From contig NZ_OY764865.1 of assembly GCF_963668515.1 (NCBI RefSeq), positions 434,001 to 498,000 on the forward strand: a stretch of DNA of 64,000 bases, given 5' to 3'. Of this stretch, positions 33,744 to 43,110 are shown piece after piece (the stretch's first letter is position 1; every line of letters begins with the position of its first letter). Under the pieces are notes generated by a model. It saw only the letters and a list, made by a program, of their open reading frames with translations, was not told the origin of the DNA and ran no database searches. A program made the position numbers and the translations under genes. This DNA is from an uncultured Ilyobacter sp. (GTDB lineage: Bacteria > Fusobacteriota > Fusobacteriia > Fusobacteriales > Fusobacteriaceae).

Positions 33744-34655
33744 CTAAACCTCCATGAAAAATATCTTTAGAGCCAGCTGGAGATTGACCGGAAACCTCAG
33801 CATCCCCTTTATATAGAGAAGTCTTTCTGTCTTTGATAGATCATCATTTAAGAGAATACTTTCATACATTATATTCTCAGCTATGCTACGGTCTCTGGCT
33901 CCTCTGTATATCTCCTCTGCAAAATAAATTTTTTCAATATCCTCGAGAAACTTCCTGTTTCTCATAAAATCCCTCAAAGATTTTTGCATATTTATCCTGC
34001 TTTCTGTCCCACCGTCTTTTATATAATTTTTTATATGTCCGCCTATCTCTCTGTAAGGCACAGGATGGCCCAGATCTATATTGCTTTTTTTATACTTTTC
34101 TACCTGTCCCACATCTCCAAAGAAAAACTCATACTCCTCTTTCGTTACTCCCATCTCTTCAGGAGTTTTCTTTTTTATATGTACTGCAGTGGACCTTGAG
34201 ATTATTGTAGGAATTATATTGAGAGAATGTGAGTTAAGAATAAAAAAAGTTCCCTCACCAGGTTCCTCTATTATTTTTAGCAGTGCGTTTGCCGCCTCTG
34301 TTCTTAGATTTTCCACATCCTTAAGTATAAAAACCTTTTTTCTACCCTCATAACTGCTGCTAGAAGCCTTATATATCAGTTCTCTCACCTGACTTATCTT
34401 TATTCCCATGGGATCTTCCACTACTTCCACATCGGGATAATTTCCAGAATCAATTCTCAGACAAACATCACACTTGCCACAAAAATCAAGAGGCTCTTCA
34501 CTGCAGTTCAAACCTTTGGCAAAAGCCAGGGAGAACTCCATGAGTTCGCTCCCCCTTTCACCATAAAAGAGGTAAGTCCCTGACTTTTTTTCCATTTTTA
34601 TTTCATTTTTCAAAAAGCTCTTTGCCTCTTCGTTAGATCTTATATGTTTAAACAT
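33744..34655 (-). CDS. holB: DNA polymerase III delta' subunit (clamp-loader AAA+ protein)
   Basis: The protein has 303 residues. The region after YLFYGERGSELM corresponds to the Walker A position but lacks GKT (delta' is usually non-catalytic). A zinc module C-x7-C-x2-C-x2-C lies at about 50-65 (CSEEPLDFCGKCDVC). AANALLKIIEEPGEGTFFIL (about 120-139) and the SRS motif after it (TIISRS) are clamp-loader hallmarks. The C-terminus is shorter than usual. The ATG overlaps the mreB stop by one base, so the two are coupled. Its place next to mreB is not functional in any obvious way. Confidence 0.85.
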   Translation of the reverse strand: MFKHIRSNEEAKSFLKNEIKMEKKSGTYLFYGERGSELMEFSLAFAKGLNCSEEPLDFCGKCDVCLRIDSGNYPDVEVVEDPMGIKISQVRELIYKASSSSYEGRKKVFILKDVENLRTEAANALLKIIEEPGEGTFFILNSHSLNIIPTIISRSTAVHIKKKTPEEMGVTKEEYEFFFGDVGQVEKYKKSNIDLGHPVPYREIGGHIKNYIKDGGTESRINMQKSLRDFMRNRKFLEDIEKIYFAEEIYRGARDRSIAENIMYESILLNDDLSKTERLLYIKGMLRFPVNLQLALKIFFMEV

Positions 34656-35704
34656 TATCTTTCCGCCTTTTCTATTTTCCTCAAAACTTCGATTTTATCA
34701 AGAGCTATTCCTGCTCCGATAACTACACTTTCTAGAGGACTTGTGGAAAGTTTCACAGGGAGGTGGGTGTGTTTTGAGATAAGCTCAGGGAAATTCCGTA
34801 TGAGGGATCCTCCACCTGCCATGACTATCCCTTTATCTACTATGTCTGCCGATAATTCCGGCGGAGTTTTCTCTAGGACCTGTTTTACAGATGTCACTAT
34901 CTCCATGAGAGAATCCTCTATAGCCTCAAGCACCTCACTAGATGTTATCGTGAGAGGTTTAGGAAGTCCGGTAACCATATCCCTTCCCTTTATTGTCATG
35001 GTCTCCTCTTCACTCAAGGCCAGTGCCGTCCCTATCTGTATCTTTATCTGTTCAGCTGTTTTTTCTCCTATAAGGAGGTTGTGGGTCTTTTTGATATATT
35101 TTATTATATCTTCGTCGAAGTTATTTCCTGCCGTTCTTATGGATTTACTTACAACTGTCCCCCCTAGGGATATCACTGCTATGTCAGTGGAACCTCCACC
35201 TATATCCACTATCATATTTCCCTCAGGTGCCGATATATCTATACCAGAACCTAGAGCAGCAGCCCTGGCCTCCTCTATGAGATAGGCTCTTTTTGCCCCT
35301 GCTGATATTGCAGCCTCTAGTACGGCTCTTTTTTCCACCCCTGTTACCTCTATAGGGACACATATCATCACTTCAGGAAGAACAAAGTTATATTTCCCAA
35401 ATACTTTCTTTATAAAGTATTTTATCATCGCCTCTGTAATATCGTAGTCTGCTATTACCCCCTCACTAAGAGGTCTCACTGCAATGATATGATCAGGAGT
35501 TTTCCCCAGCATATCCTTTGCTTCCTGTCCCACTGCCAGTACTTTTTTTGTCTCCTTATCCACCGCCACCACAGAGGGTTCATTTAAGACTATCTCCTCT
35601 TTCTGCTTGTGATAGACAAGGGTGTTTGCAGTCCCTAGATCTATACCTATACTCTTTTGAATCTTCATACCAGGCCATTTGATTTTAAGTTTAATCTTCT
35701 TCAT
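34655..35704 (-). CDS. mreB: Rod-shape-determining actin homologue MreB
   Basis: The protein has 349 residues, normal for MreB. GIDLGTANTLVYHK (about 20-33) is the phosphate-1 motif and MIVDIGGGSTDIAVISLGG the phosphate-2 motif near 165. MAGGGSLIRNFPELI near 300 completes the actin fold. It forms membrane-bound filaments guiding lateral wall synthesis. It is coupled to mrnC upstream and holB downstream by one-base overlaps. mreC and mreD are not adjacent, which is less usual. Confidence 0.96.
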   Translation of the reverse strand: MKKIKLKIKWPGMKIQKSIGIDLGTANTLVYHKQKEEIVLNEPSVVAVDKETKKVLAVGQEAKDMLGKTPDHIIAVRPLSEGVIADYDITEAMIKYFIKKVFGKYNFVLPEVMICVPIEVTGVEKRAVLEAAISAGAKRAYLIEEARAAALGSGIDISAPEGNMIVDIGGGSTDIAVISLGGTVVSKSIRTAGNNFDEDIIKYIKKTHNLLIGEKTAEQIKIQIGTALALSEEETMTIKGRDMVTGLPKPLTITSSEVLEAIEDSLMEIVTSVKQVLEKTPPELSADIVDKGIVMAGGGSLIRNFPELISKHTHLPVKLSTSPLESVVIGAGIALDKIEVLRKIEKAER

Positions 35705-36087
35705 TATTTTTCACCCTCTGATATATGATTTTCCAGTATTTTTCTTATTCTGATTGTCTCTCCATTGATGTAAAAGGCCGCTATCAGTGCTTCAAATGCT
35801 GTGGCCTCTCTGTATTCCATGATACTGCATGACCTTGGAAAACTTTTTATGTTACTGTTCTTTGCTCGTCTCGCCACCGCTTTGTATCCTTCATCTAGTT
35901 CTTCTAGTATACTTTTGAAAATTACACTCTGTGCCTTTGCATTGACCAGGTTCTTCACCTTTTTGTTCATGATATTTATTTTATAACCTTTTTCTACAAA
36001 ATACTCCCTCACAGCCAGTTCCCAGACTGCATCCCCAAGATAGGCGAGAGGCAGTCCTCCGGCATCTTTCAGATCTATATTGACCAT
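35704..36087 (-). CDS. mrnC: Mini-ribonuclease 3
   Basis: The protein has 127 residues, an RNase III catalytic domain without a dsRNA-binding domain. LAYLGDAVWELAVREYF (about 14-30) holds the signature aspartate, and ATAFEALIAAFYINGE near 95-110 the second acidic patch. In Bacillus this enzyme matures 23S rRNA. It overlaps cysS by 13 bases, and the cysS-mrnC pairing is conserved in Firmicutes. Confidence 0.94.
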   Translation of the reverse strand: MVNIDLKDAGGLPLAYLGDAVWELAVREYFVEKGYKINIMNKKVKNLVNAKAQSVIFKSILEELDEGYKAVARRAKNSNIKSFPRSCSIMEYREATAFEALIAAFYINGETIRIRKILENHISEGEK

Positions 36088-37502
36088 GTGGTTTTATCCT
36101 TACCGTCTTTTATCTTTACTCCCATATCACTAAGCCTGTCTCTTATCTGATCAGAAAGAGCCCAGTTCCTTTCCACCCTTGCATTCTGACGGATCTCTAG
36201 TATGAAGTCCACAAGTTCCGAAGTCATATTGCCTACTTTTTTCTCTACCTTGATATCTACTCCCAAGACCTCTATAACTGCCTCTTTTATAAAATCAGAA
36301 GCTGCTTTCAGAACTTCCCTTCCCTCTGCATCTAAGGAAGTTCCGGCCATGAACTTATTCATCTCTTTTATAAGCTCAAAAATGGCCCCTATACCCTGGG
36401 AAGTATTAAAGTCCTCATCCATTGCAGCTATAAATTTATTTTTAGATTCTTCCAGTGATTTTTCCAGACTCTCTACAGCCATATGATCTCCTGCACTGTC
36501 CCTTTCATCCATCTTTTCAAGGAGTCTCATAAGACTGTTCTCTATTCTCTCCACTGCTGCCTTTGCCTGATTTAGCTCATCCTCAGAAAAATCTATAGGT
36601 TTTCTGTAATGAGAGCTCAGTACAAAAAATCTCACCACTTTACCTTCATATTTTTCCAAAACCTCTCTCAAGAGAAAAAAGTTTCCCAGGGATTTAGACA
36701 TTTTTTCACCCTTTACATTTATGTATCCGTTATGTATCCAGTATCTTGCAAAATCTCCACCGGTTGCACACTTAGACTGGGCTATCTCATTTTCATGGTG
36801 TGGAAAGATAAGATCCTGTCCCCCTCCGTGGATGTCAAAGGTCGGTCCGAGGTATTTGTTTGACATGGCAGAGCATTCGATATGCCATCCTGGTCTTCCT
36901 TTGCCCCAAGGTGATCCCCAGGAAGGTTCTCCATCTTTGGCAGCCTTCCACAGTGCAAAATCTAAGGGGGATCTCTTTATATCATTCACATCTACCCTAG
37001 ACCCACTCTGCAAGTCATCTGTATTCTGCTTAGACAGCTCTCCGTATTTTGCATTATAACTTTTCACAGAAAAATATACATCTCCCTGGACTTCATAGGC
37101 AAAATCCTTTTCTATCAGAGCCTTTATGAGCTTTATCATCTCTCCGATATGCTCGGTGGCCTTAGGTCTTAGCATCCCATCCTCTTTGAGATTCACCTTG
37201 GCCGTGTCTTCAAAATAAGCTGCGATATATTTATCAGCCACCTCTTTTAGGGTTATCCCCTCTTCATTGGCTCTTTTTATCATTTTGTCGTCTACATCTG
37301 TAAAATTCTGTACATATTTTACATTGTATCCCCTATACTCTAAGTATCTTCTCACAGTATCAAAAAATATAGCCGGTCTCGCATTTCCTATGTGTATATA
37401 GTTGTACACCGTAGGTCCGCAGACGTACATGGATACCTCTCCCTCCTTGAGAGGTTTAAATTCCTCTATTTTTCCCTTTAAAGTATTAAATATTCTAAGC
37501 AT
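36075..37502 (-). CDS. cysS: Cysteinyl-tRNA synthetase
   Basis: The protein has 475 residues, the class I CysRS size. YVCGPTVYNYIHIGNARP (about 27-44) contains the zinc cysteine and HIGH motif (HIGN), and KMSKSLGNF (about 268-276) is the KMSKS loop. HIECSAMSNKYLG and DIHGGGQDLIFPHHENE provide the zinc-site residues. It charges tRNA-Cys, whose gene lies close by at 33250. No T-box leader is seen; the gene is inside an operon, nine bases after its neighbour. Confidence 0.98.
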   Translation of the reverse strand: MLRIFNTLKGKIEEFKPLKEGEVSMYVCGPTVYNYIHIGNARPAIFFDTVRRYLEYRGYNVKYVQNFTDVDDKMIKRANEEGITLKEVADKYIAAYFEDTAKVNLKEDGMLRPKATEHIGEMIKLIKALIEKDFAYEVQGDVYFSVKSYNAKYGELSKQNTDDLQSGSRVDVNDIKRSPLDFALWKAAKDGEPSWGSPWGKGRPGWHIECSAMSNKYLGPTFDIHGGGQDLIFPHHENEIAQSKCATGGDFARYWIHNGYINVKGEKMSKSLGNFFLLREVLEKYEGKVVRFFVLSSHYRKPIDFSEDELNQAKAAVERIENSLMRLLEKMDERDSAGDHMAVESLEKSLEESKNKFIAAMDEDFNTSQGIGAIFELIKEMNKFMAGTSLDAEGREVLKAASDFIKEAVIEVLGVDIKVEKKVGNMTSELVDFILEIRQNARVERNWALSDQIRDRLSDMGVKIKDGKDKTTWSI

Positions 37503-37511
37503 ACAGCCCTC

Positions 37512-38756
37512 CTATTTCTTCATTTTGCTCAAAATGTCATCAAGGGTCTCTTCGCTGAGTTCAGTGTGCAGATTGAGGTAGTCACTTTCTGCCCTTCCCT
37601 TTATGGAGATTTTAGATTTTTCTGAAAACTTTCTGTCTAAGAGGTCAAGGCTTATATCTGCCTGGAAAAATTGCTCTTTTGATAGAGAGCCTCCTGTACC
37701 TGGGCTCAGTTTTTCTCTTCCCTGATAGATATTCTTTCCTTCGATCATAAGACTAATATTTCCTATGTTTAATCTTTTATTTTTCCCGAGAATCCTAAAG
37801 AGTTTTTCAAATCGTTTTGTTTCCTTGAGAGGTATTATCCACTGGTTATTCTCTATATCTCCAACTATCTCACCGTCGATATCTCCGAGAAAATCCTCTA
37901 TACTTCCTCCGGAAAAACTCTCCCAGATATCAAAGATAACCTTTTGTTCCTTTGGTATATTGGCGGCAAAAATTTTAGCAGCCTTACCAAAATCTTTGGA
38001 AGAGATATAAAGCCTATTCTCTCCTATATATTTTTCCATCTTTCTCTCTTCTGGCTGAGCCTTAAAGAGTTCTATTATGCCACCTTCTCCCACAAGATTA
38101 TTATCTATATAAACTTTTTGAGATTCATAATTTCCAGTCAAAACAGAGCCCTTTAAGCCCCAGAGCTCCCCCCTGGTTCCAGAAAAATCCAAGAGCAGCT
38201 TCCCAAATATATTGGACTTACCTCTTTTTTTCAAGGCCAATATATTTTCGTTGCTTTCTCCCACCCCTGAGAGGACTCCTTCCAAATCCTCTTTAGAATC
38301 AGATACCAGAAAATGGCCCCTGTACCCCTTTAGAAAAACTTTTTTTCCTGATGAGTATTTCTCTCTGTACTTTTCTTTAAGCAGATAATAATCTCCGGAC
38401 TTTTCAAAATACTTTCCCAGTCGGGATTTAAATAAGGGATACATCAATCCCGGGTCTAATACTCCCACCCTGTGCTCATCCAAAAGTTTAATACTTCCAA
38501 AATAAAGAATGTATATGTTCTTTATATACTTTTTTTCTTTTTTTAAATCCTCTATCTGACTTTCCTCCCCGATTTTTACAAGGAGTTTCTCCAGAGGTTT
38601 TATGCTCTTTCTGTTGAAATTTTCATTTACATAGACTGCCCTGGTATTTTTCACCAGGAAGTTTTTACCGGGTATATGATAGATATACTTGTATCCCGCC
38701 AGTAATATTAATACACAGGTCAGCAAAGATAAAAGCAATATTTTCAATCTTTTCAA
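37512..38756 (-). CDS. Conserved-looking membrane-anchored protein, unknown function
   Basis: The protein has 414 residues. One N-terminal membrane segment (about 5-24) is followed by a large, probably extracytoplasmic region. Repeated beta-type patterns (VFLKGYRGHFLVSDSKEDLEGVL in parts: FLKGYRGHFLVSD; GGIIELFKAQPEE; ADISLDLLDRKF; ISIKGRAESDYLNLHTELS) recall large bacterial proteins with scorpionate-like repeats, but no family was recognised. It is embedded in the operon between the nitrilase and cysS with 9-12 base gaps, so it is surely expressed. Function is unknown. Confidence 0.75.
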   Translation of the reverse strand: MKRLKILLLSLLTCVLILLAGYKYIYHIPGKNFLVKNTRAVYVNENFNRKSIKPLEKLLVKIGEESQIEDLKKEKKYIKNIYILYFGSIKLLDEHRVGVLDPGLMYPLFKSRLGKYFEKSGDYYLLKEKYREKYSSGKKVFLKGYRGHFLVSDSKEDLEGVLSGVGESNENILALKKRGKSNIFGKLLLDFSGTRGELWGLKGSVLTGNYESQKVYIDNNLVGEGGIIELFKAQPEERKMEKYIGENRLYISSKDFGKAAKIFAANIPKEQKVIFDIWESFSGGSIEDFLGDIDGEIVGDIENNQWIIPLKETKRFEKLFRILGKNKRLNIGNISLMIEGKNIYQGREKLSPGTGGSLSKEQFFQADISLDLLDRKFSEKSKISIKGRAESDYLNLHTELSEETLDDILSKMKK

Positions 38757-38768
38757 GATATCACTCTC

Positions 38769-39599
38769 CTATCTGTATTTTTCTTCCCTTATTCTTTCTA
38801 GCTCTCTTATGGTAAGGTCGAGATTTTCAGTCTTGAGTATAGGGGCTGTGAATCTGGCTTTTCTGATCTCTCTTTCTGAAAGTTCTGCAATCAGAAGATT
38901 TTCCTCCATATAAGGTGCTCTTGCAGCTGTTTTCCCAGAAGGTGAAACTACCTGGGAGCCGCCTCCGAAGGTAACCCCGTCTTCACATCCTACCCTGTTT
39001 GCCATTATAAAGTAGCTTCCTGTCATAGAAGCCGTGAGGTATCCTATAGCCTCCCACTCCTTAGAGATATAACGTCCTTCATCTTCAAATCCTCTTGCTG
39101 GGTTATTCATAAGACAGAAGATATAGTCTGCTCCGTCCTGGCTCAAAATATACGATGATGACTGATGCCATGCATCCTCACATATAAGTATTCCAATTTT
39201 ACCAAATTTTGTATCAAAGGCCCGAAATCTGTCTCCCCCTTTAAAGTATCTGGCCTCAAAAAACATTCCGTAATTTGGAAGATAGACTTTTCTGTGGGTA
39301 TGTTTTACCTTTCCATCTTCAAGATAAAAGGCTGAGTTGTATACATAATTGTCTTTCCCCTTCTCTACTCCCCCGAAGAGTATGCTGATGTCATTGCTGA
39401 GTCTTACCAGTTCACCGGGCACATTTACACATACATCAAAGACCATCTCTTCCAAAAGATAACCTGAAAGAGCAAGTTCCGGAAAAACTATAAGCTCTGC
39501 ACCTTGGTTTATTGCCTCTGATATCTTCTCTTTCATAATCTCTATATTTTTCTCTACATTACCCAATGTGGGTTTTATTTGAGCTACTGCTAACTTCAT
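38769..39599 (-). CDS. Carbon-nitrogen hydrolase (nitrilase superfamily)
   Basis: The protein has 276 residues, starting MKLAVAQIKPTLGN. The ATG at 39599 has GGGGGAAAAG in front; an ATG four codons earlier includes that site and is less likely. The catalytic triad is Glu in FPELALSGYL (about 41), Lys in HRKVYLPNYG (about 107) and Cys in GILICEDAWH (about 143). The FFEARYFKGGD pattern resembles glutaminase-type amidases, such as the N-terminal domain of glutamine-dependent NAD synthetase. No synthetase domain is present, so it acts alone or with an unlinked partner. The substrate is unknown. Confidence 0.85.
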   Translation of the reverse strand: MKLAVAQIKPTLGNVEKNIEIMKEKISEAINQGAELIVFPELALSGYLLEEMVFDVCVNVPGELVRLSNDISILFGGVEKGKDNYVYNSAFYLEDGKVKHTHRKVYLPNYGMFFEARYFKGGDRFRAFDTKFGKIGILICEDAWHQSSSYILSQDGADYIFCLMNNPARGFEDEGRYISKEWEAIGYLTASMTGSYFIMANRVGCEDGVTFGGGSQVVSPSGKTAARAPYMEENLLIAELSEREIRKARFTAPILKTENLDLTIRELERIREEKYR

Positions 39600-39615
39600 C
39601 TTTTCCCCCATTATA

Positions 39616-40284
39616 TTAAAGATATTTTAAATCTTCCTGAGTTGTTATCTTTATATTACTATAACTTCCCTCAAGAACTATTATTTTTCCATTTATTCTC
39701 TCTACAAGGGAAGAGTCATCTGTCCCAAGATAATTTGATCTTCTGGCATCTTCATATGCCTTTTTTAGTATCTCTCCACGAAAAACCTGAGGAGTCTGGG
39801 CCGCCATCAATAATGATCTATCTGGGGTGGAGGTTATAAACCCATCTTTATCGATTGTTTTTATTGTGTCCTTTACAGGAACCCCTATAACCACCCCGTC
39901 AACTTGGGGATTTTTTTCTAGAATCCTGTAAGAGTTCTCTATAAAACTGTCCTCTATAAAGGGTCTCACCCCGTCCTGCACCGCTATAATCTCAGAACCT
40001 TCGGTTTTTTTAAGGGCATTCTGTATAGAGTCCTGTCTCTCTCTTCCCCCTTGTACTACACACTTTATTTTTTTTATTTTATACTTTTTACACAGTTCCT
40101 CTACCTTTTCTATGTAGTCTTCATTTGTAACGACGATTATATCTGTTACCCTTGGATTTTTGTCTATTTTTTCAAGAGTCCTTATAAATAGAGGCCTTCC
40201 TTCGTATTCCAAAAACTGCTTTGGATAAGCTAGCCCCATTCTTTTTCCCACTCCTGCAGCTGCAACTATAAAGGTATATTTCAT
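39616..40284 (-). CDS. ispD: 2-C-methyl-D-erythritol 4-phosphate cytidylyltransferase
   Basis: The protein has 222 residues starting MKYTFIVAAAGVGKRMG, where AAAGVGKRMG is the nucleotide-binding loop. The ATG at 40284, behind GAAGGTGG, is preferred over the extended frame, which would run into mutS2. VQDGVRPFIEDSFI, VKDTIKTID and TPQVFRGEILKKAY are typical IspD motifs. It makes CDP-ME in the MEP pathway. It follows mutS2 by 11 bases. Its partner ispF is at 13249. Confidence 0.96.
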   Translation of the reverse strand: MKYTFIVAAAGVGKRMGLAYPKQFLEYEGRPLFIRTLEKIDKNPRVTDIIVVTNEDYIEKVEELCKKYKIKKIKCVVQGGRERQDSIQNALKKTEGSEIIAVQDGVRPFIEDSFIENSYRILEKNPQVDGVVIGVPVKDTIKTIDKDGFITSTPDRSLLMAAQTPQVFRGEILKKAYEDARRSNYLGTDDSSLVERINGKIIVLEGSYSNIKITTQEDLKYL

Positions 40285-40295
40285 ATTACCACCTT

Positions 40296-42644
40296 CTATT
40301 TCAATGTCACCACGGTGCAGCCGATTCCGCCCTCTCCGTGACCTCCGGCTCTGAAGGATTTCACATAGTGGCACCCTTTCAGATACTCTATTATCCCCGC
40401 TCTCAGAGCGCCGGTTCCCTTACCGTGTATCACATAAACCTCAGAAAAACCGTTTAAAAGTGCTCTGTCCATATAAGTTTCTAGATCGTGTATTGCATCA
40501 TCTACCATCTTTCCTCTTATATCTATTTCTGACCTCACTGCAGTTCTTTTATGGACATGAACCGTGTTATACTGCTTTGTTTTCGGCTCTTCTACCTTCT
40601 TTAGGTCATCTATTGCGACCTCAAGTTTTAGTATCCCCGCCTGTATCTGTGCCACCTGCTTATGCTCATTTATTCTTGTTATAACAGCATGCTGGCTCAT
40701 ACTCTTCACAAAAACTTTTTCTCCCTCTTTAAATTCAATCTTTCTTTTTATCTTTGGTTTTGAAACAATTGTTTTATTTTTCTCATCCTTCAGGGCATTT
40801 TTCATCATATTCAGACTCTTCTGAAGAAGTTTTGCATCCTCTTTTTTGCTCTCTTCTGTCTGTATCTTATCTACCAGTGCCTTGGCCTTAGCCTGCATCT
40901 CCCTCATCATCTTATCGGCTTTTTCGTAGGCTTCTTTTAAAATTTCATTTTTTTCCTTCTCCAGAGCCGCCAGTTTATTCTCATATTCCTCTTTGTTCTT
41001 TTTAGCCTCTTCCTTCAGGTGCTCTACCTGTATTTTCATCTTATTTAGGTCTTCAGACTGTTCTCTTATGTTGCCTATCATACTTTCTACTTTTTTATTG
41101 TCGTCACTTATATAAGATTTTGCTCTTTCTATTACCTCATCTAGAACTCCTAGCCTTTTGGCTATTGTGAGAGCATTACTCTCTCCCGGTACCCCCATGA
41201 GAAGTTTGTATGTGGGAGAAAGTGTATTGGAGTCAAATTCCATAGAAGCCGTCTCTATTCCCTCTTCATTGTATCCGTGTGCCTTTACCTCACTATAGTG
41301 GGTGGATATCATCGCCTTGCATTTTTTAGATTTCAGATAGTCTATAACAGCCATGGCAAAGGCTGATCCCTCCATAGGGTCTGTTCCCGATCCGAGCTCA
41401 TCTAGCAGTACAAGGGAGGATTTTGTGACATTGTCTAGTATTTCCTGCACATTTTTCAGATGGGCCGAGAATGATGACAAAGACTGCTCTATACTCTGCT
41501 CATCCCCTATATCTGCAAATATCCCCGTAAAATATCCGATACTTGTTTTTTCTTCTGCAGGTATCGGTACTCCTGAAAGTGCCATTAGTGTCAAAAGTCC
41601 TGCTGTTTTAAGGGCTACGGTTTTTCCTCCTGTGTTAGGTCCCGTTATCAAAAGAGTGTTGTATTTTCTTCCAATCTCAAAAGTTAGCGGTACCACGTCC
41701 GATGGCCTTATAAAAGGATGTCTAGCATTTACCAGACTTATTATCTCTTTGTTATTTATTTCCGGCACAGTGCATTTTTTATCTAAGGCATAATTTGCCT
41801 TGGCAGAAAGTTTATCTAATTCTAGTATGGCTTCCCCCACAAGACAGATTCCGTCGAGATTTATCCTTATCTGATCTGTCAGTCTTAGGAGTATCTTTCT
41901 TATCTCCTCTCTCTCTCTGACCTCAAGCTCTCTCACCTTGTTATTCAGTGATACTATGGATATAGGTTCTATAAATACTGTCTGTCCACTAGAAGACCTG
42001 TCATGTTCTATTCCCTTTATCTGTCCTTTAAAATCGGACTTTATGGGGATTACACTTCTCCCGTCTCTTGTGGTTATTATTTTTTCCTGTATTGCTTTGG
42101 AATAAGCTGAATTTGAAAAGATATCATCAAATTTTTTCTTAATATTAGAAGCGATTATTTTTTTCTGAAACCTTATATCCCGAAGATCCAAGGATGCGTC
42201 GTCTTTTATATTTTTTTCATTATCTACAGCCCTGTTTATTATCTCTTCTAGCCCCTTATATATGGGAACACTTTTAAATCTAGATATTAGTTCTTTATAC
42301 TTTTCCAGATCCTCAAGCTTACCCTTAAAAAGTCTGAATATTTTAAGGTTTTCCTTTATATCCCATACATCTTCAGCGTCAAGATAAGCCCCTATAAGCT
42401 CTGATTTTTTCGCTATTTTATTGATATTTTTTATCCCAGCAGTCTCTGCACCGCCGTCATATTTTATAAAATCCATAAGGTCTCTTACTATCTCTAGCTC
42501 TTTTTTTACTAGGTTTATATCTTTATAAGGGATCATTTCCGTTATGGAAATATGGGTATCCTCTATCTGAGAATACCCCGCAATCTCTTCTCTTAATTTA
42601 TCAAATTCCAATACATTTAAGCTGTGTTTATTCACATACACCAC
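40296..42644 (-). CDS. mutS2: Endonuclease MutS2
   Basis: The protein has 782 residues, the MutS2 size. It has a core region, Walker A TGPNTGGKTVALKT (about 327-340), Walker B VLLDELGSGTDPMEG, a long coiled coil (about 510-620) and a C-terminal Smr domain (DIRGKMVDDAIHDLE then VYVIHGKGTGALR). No mismatch-recognition domain is present. MutS2 is linked to suppression of recombination and, in Bacillus, to rescue of collided ribosomes. The first codons offer GTG starts (GTG at 42644 or 42635). Its promoter is back to back with that of rpmB. Confidence 0.95.
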   Translation of the reverse strand: MVYVNKHSLNVLEFDKLREEIAGYSQIEDTHISITEMIPYKDINLVKKELEIVRDLMDFIKYDGGAETAGIKNINKIAKKSELIGAYLDAEDVWDIKENLKIFRLFKGKLEDLEKYKELISRFKSVPIYKGLEEIINRAVDNEKNIKDDASLDLRDIRFQKKIIASNIKKKFDDIFSNSAYSKAIQEKIITTRDGRSVIPIKSDFKGQIKGIEHDRSSSGQTVFIEPISIVSLNNKVRELEVREREEIRKILLRLTDQIRINLDGICLVGEAILELDKLSAKANYALDKKCTVPEINNKEIISLVNARHPFIRPSDVVPLTFEIGRKYNTLLITGPNTGGKTVALKTAGLLTLMALSGVPIPAEEKTSIGYFTGIFADIGDEQSIEQSLSSFSAHLKNVQEILDNVTKSSLVLLDELGSGTDPMEGSAFAMAVIDYLKSKKCKAMISTHYSEVKAHGYNEEGIETASMEFDSNTLSPTYKLLMGVPGESNALTIAKRLGVLDEVIERAKSYISDDNKKVESMIGNIREQSEDLNKMKIQVEHLKEEAKKNKEEYENKLAALEKEKNEILKEAYEKADKMMREMQAKAKALVDKIQTEESKKEDAKLLQKSLNMMKNALKDEKNKTIVSKPKIKRKIEFKEGEKVFVKSMSQHAVITRINEHKQVAQIQAGILKLEVAIDDLKKVEEPKTKQYNTVHVHKRTAVRSEIDIRGKMVDDAIHDLETYMDRALLNGFSEVYVIHGKGTGALRAGIIEYLKGCHYVKSFRAGGHGEGGIGCTVVTLK

Positions 42645-42669
42645 CCTATAATATACAATTTTTCATTTC

Positions 42670-42677
42670 ATTATATC
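42670..42677 (-). promoter_or_regulatory. Extended -10 promoter of the mutS2 operon
   Basis: On the minus strand TGTGATATAAT contains a consensus TATAAT with TG one base upstream. No convincing -35 box is seen at the usual distance. It lies about 25 bases before the mutS2 start and would drive the eight-gene run down to holB. Confidence 0.6.
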
Positions 42678-42730
42678 ACAATAAAAATCATTTGGCTATG
42701 CTGTGAAGGCTCTCTATACATAAAAAAAGC

Positions 42731-42759
42731 TTGATATTTACTGGCATTAATGATATAAT
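42731..42759 (+). promoter_or_regulatory. Promoter of rpmB
   Basis: TTGATA, 17 bases, TATAAT on the plus strand, with an AAGGAGGTG ribosome binding site following about 20 bases downstream. It is the only clear plus-strand promoter feeding a gene in the window. Confidence 0.85.
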
Positions 42760-42792
42760 TATTTGCAATTTGTCTTTAAGGAGGTGTAATAT

Positions 42793-43050
42793 ATGAAAAG
42801 ATGCGAAATTTCTGGTAAGGGAATGACTTTTGGACATCAAGTCTCTCACTCACACAGATGTACTAACAGAGTTTGGAAGCCAAATCTTCAGCCTACTAAG
42901 ATTGTTATCAACGGAGAAGCAGTTAAAGTTAAAGTTTGTTCTAAGATGCTTAAAACTCTAAAAGGAGCTAACGACGCTGAAACGTTAAACATTCTTAAAT
43001 CTAACGCTAAAACTCTTAGTCCTAAAATAGCTAAAATGCTTAGCAAATAA
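42793..43050 (+). CDS. rpmB: 50S ribosomal protein L28
   Basis: The protein has 85 residues, beginning MKRCEISGKGMTFGHQVSHS, with NRVWKPNLQPTKI following: the L28 pattern. Only C4 of the classic zinc cysteines is kept with another at C49 region (KVCSK), so it may be the zinc-free form. It is the only plus-strand protein gene, monocistronic, with its own promoter and terminator. L28 is needed for 70S formation. Confidence 0.97.
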   Translation: MKRCEISGKGMTFGHQVSHSHRCTNRVWKPNLQPTKIVINGEAVKVKVCSKMLKTLKGANDAETLNILKSNAKTLSPKIAKMLSK

Positions 43051-43060
43051 TGGGAAAATA

Positions 43061-43097
43061 AAAAAAAGACAGTGATTTTAGGATCTGTCTTTTTTTA
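43061..43097 (+). terminator. Terminator of rpmB
   Basis: AAAAAAAGACAG, a 12-base loop, CTGTCTTTTTTT: a strong stem with a long T-run directly after the L28 stop. The left A-run makes it usable in both directions. Confidence 0.85.
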
Positions 43098-43110
43098 TTT
43101 TTCTATTTTT

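Noticed and set aside
36075..37511. T-box riboswitch for cysS
   Set aside because: cysS starts nine bases after the preceding gene inside an operon, leaving no room for a leader, and no T-box motif was seen.
37512..38756. Unknown protein as part of a defence system
   Set aside because: Its neighbours are housekeeping genes (nitrilase, cysS, mrnC, mreB) and it has no nuclease, ATPase or toxin motif.
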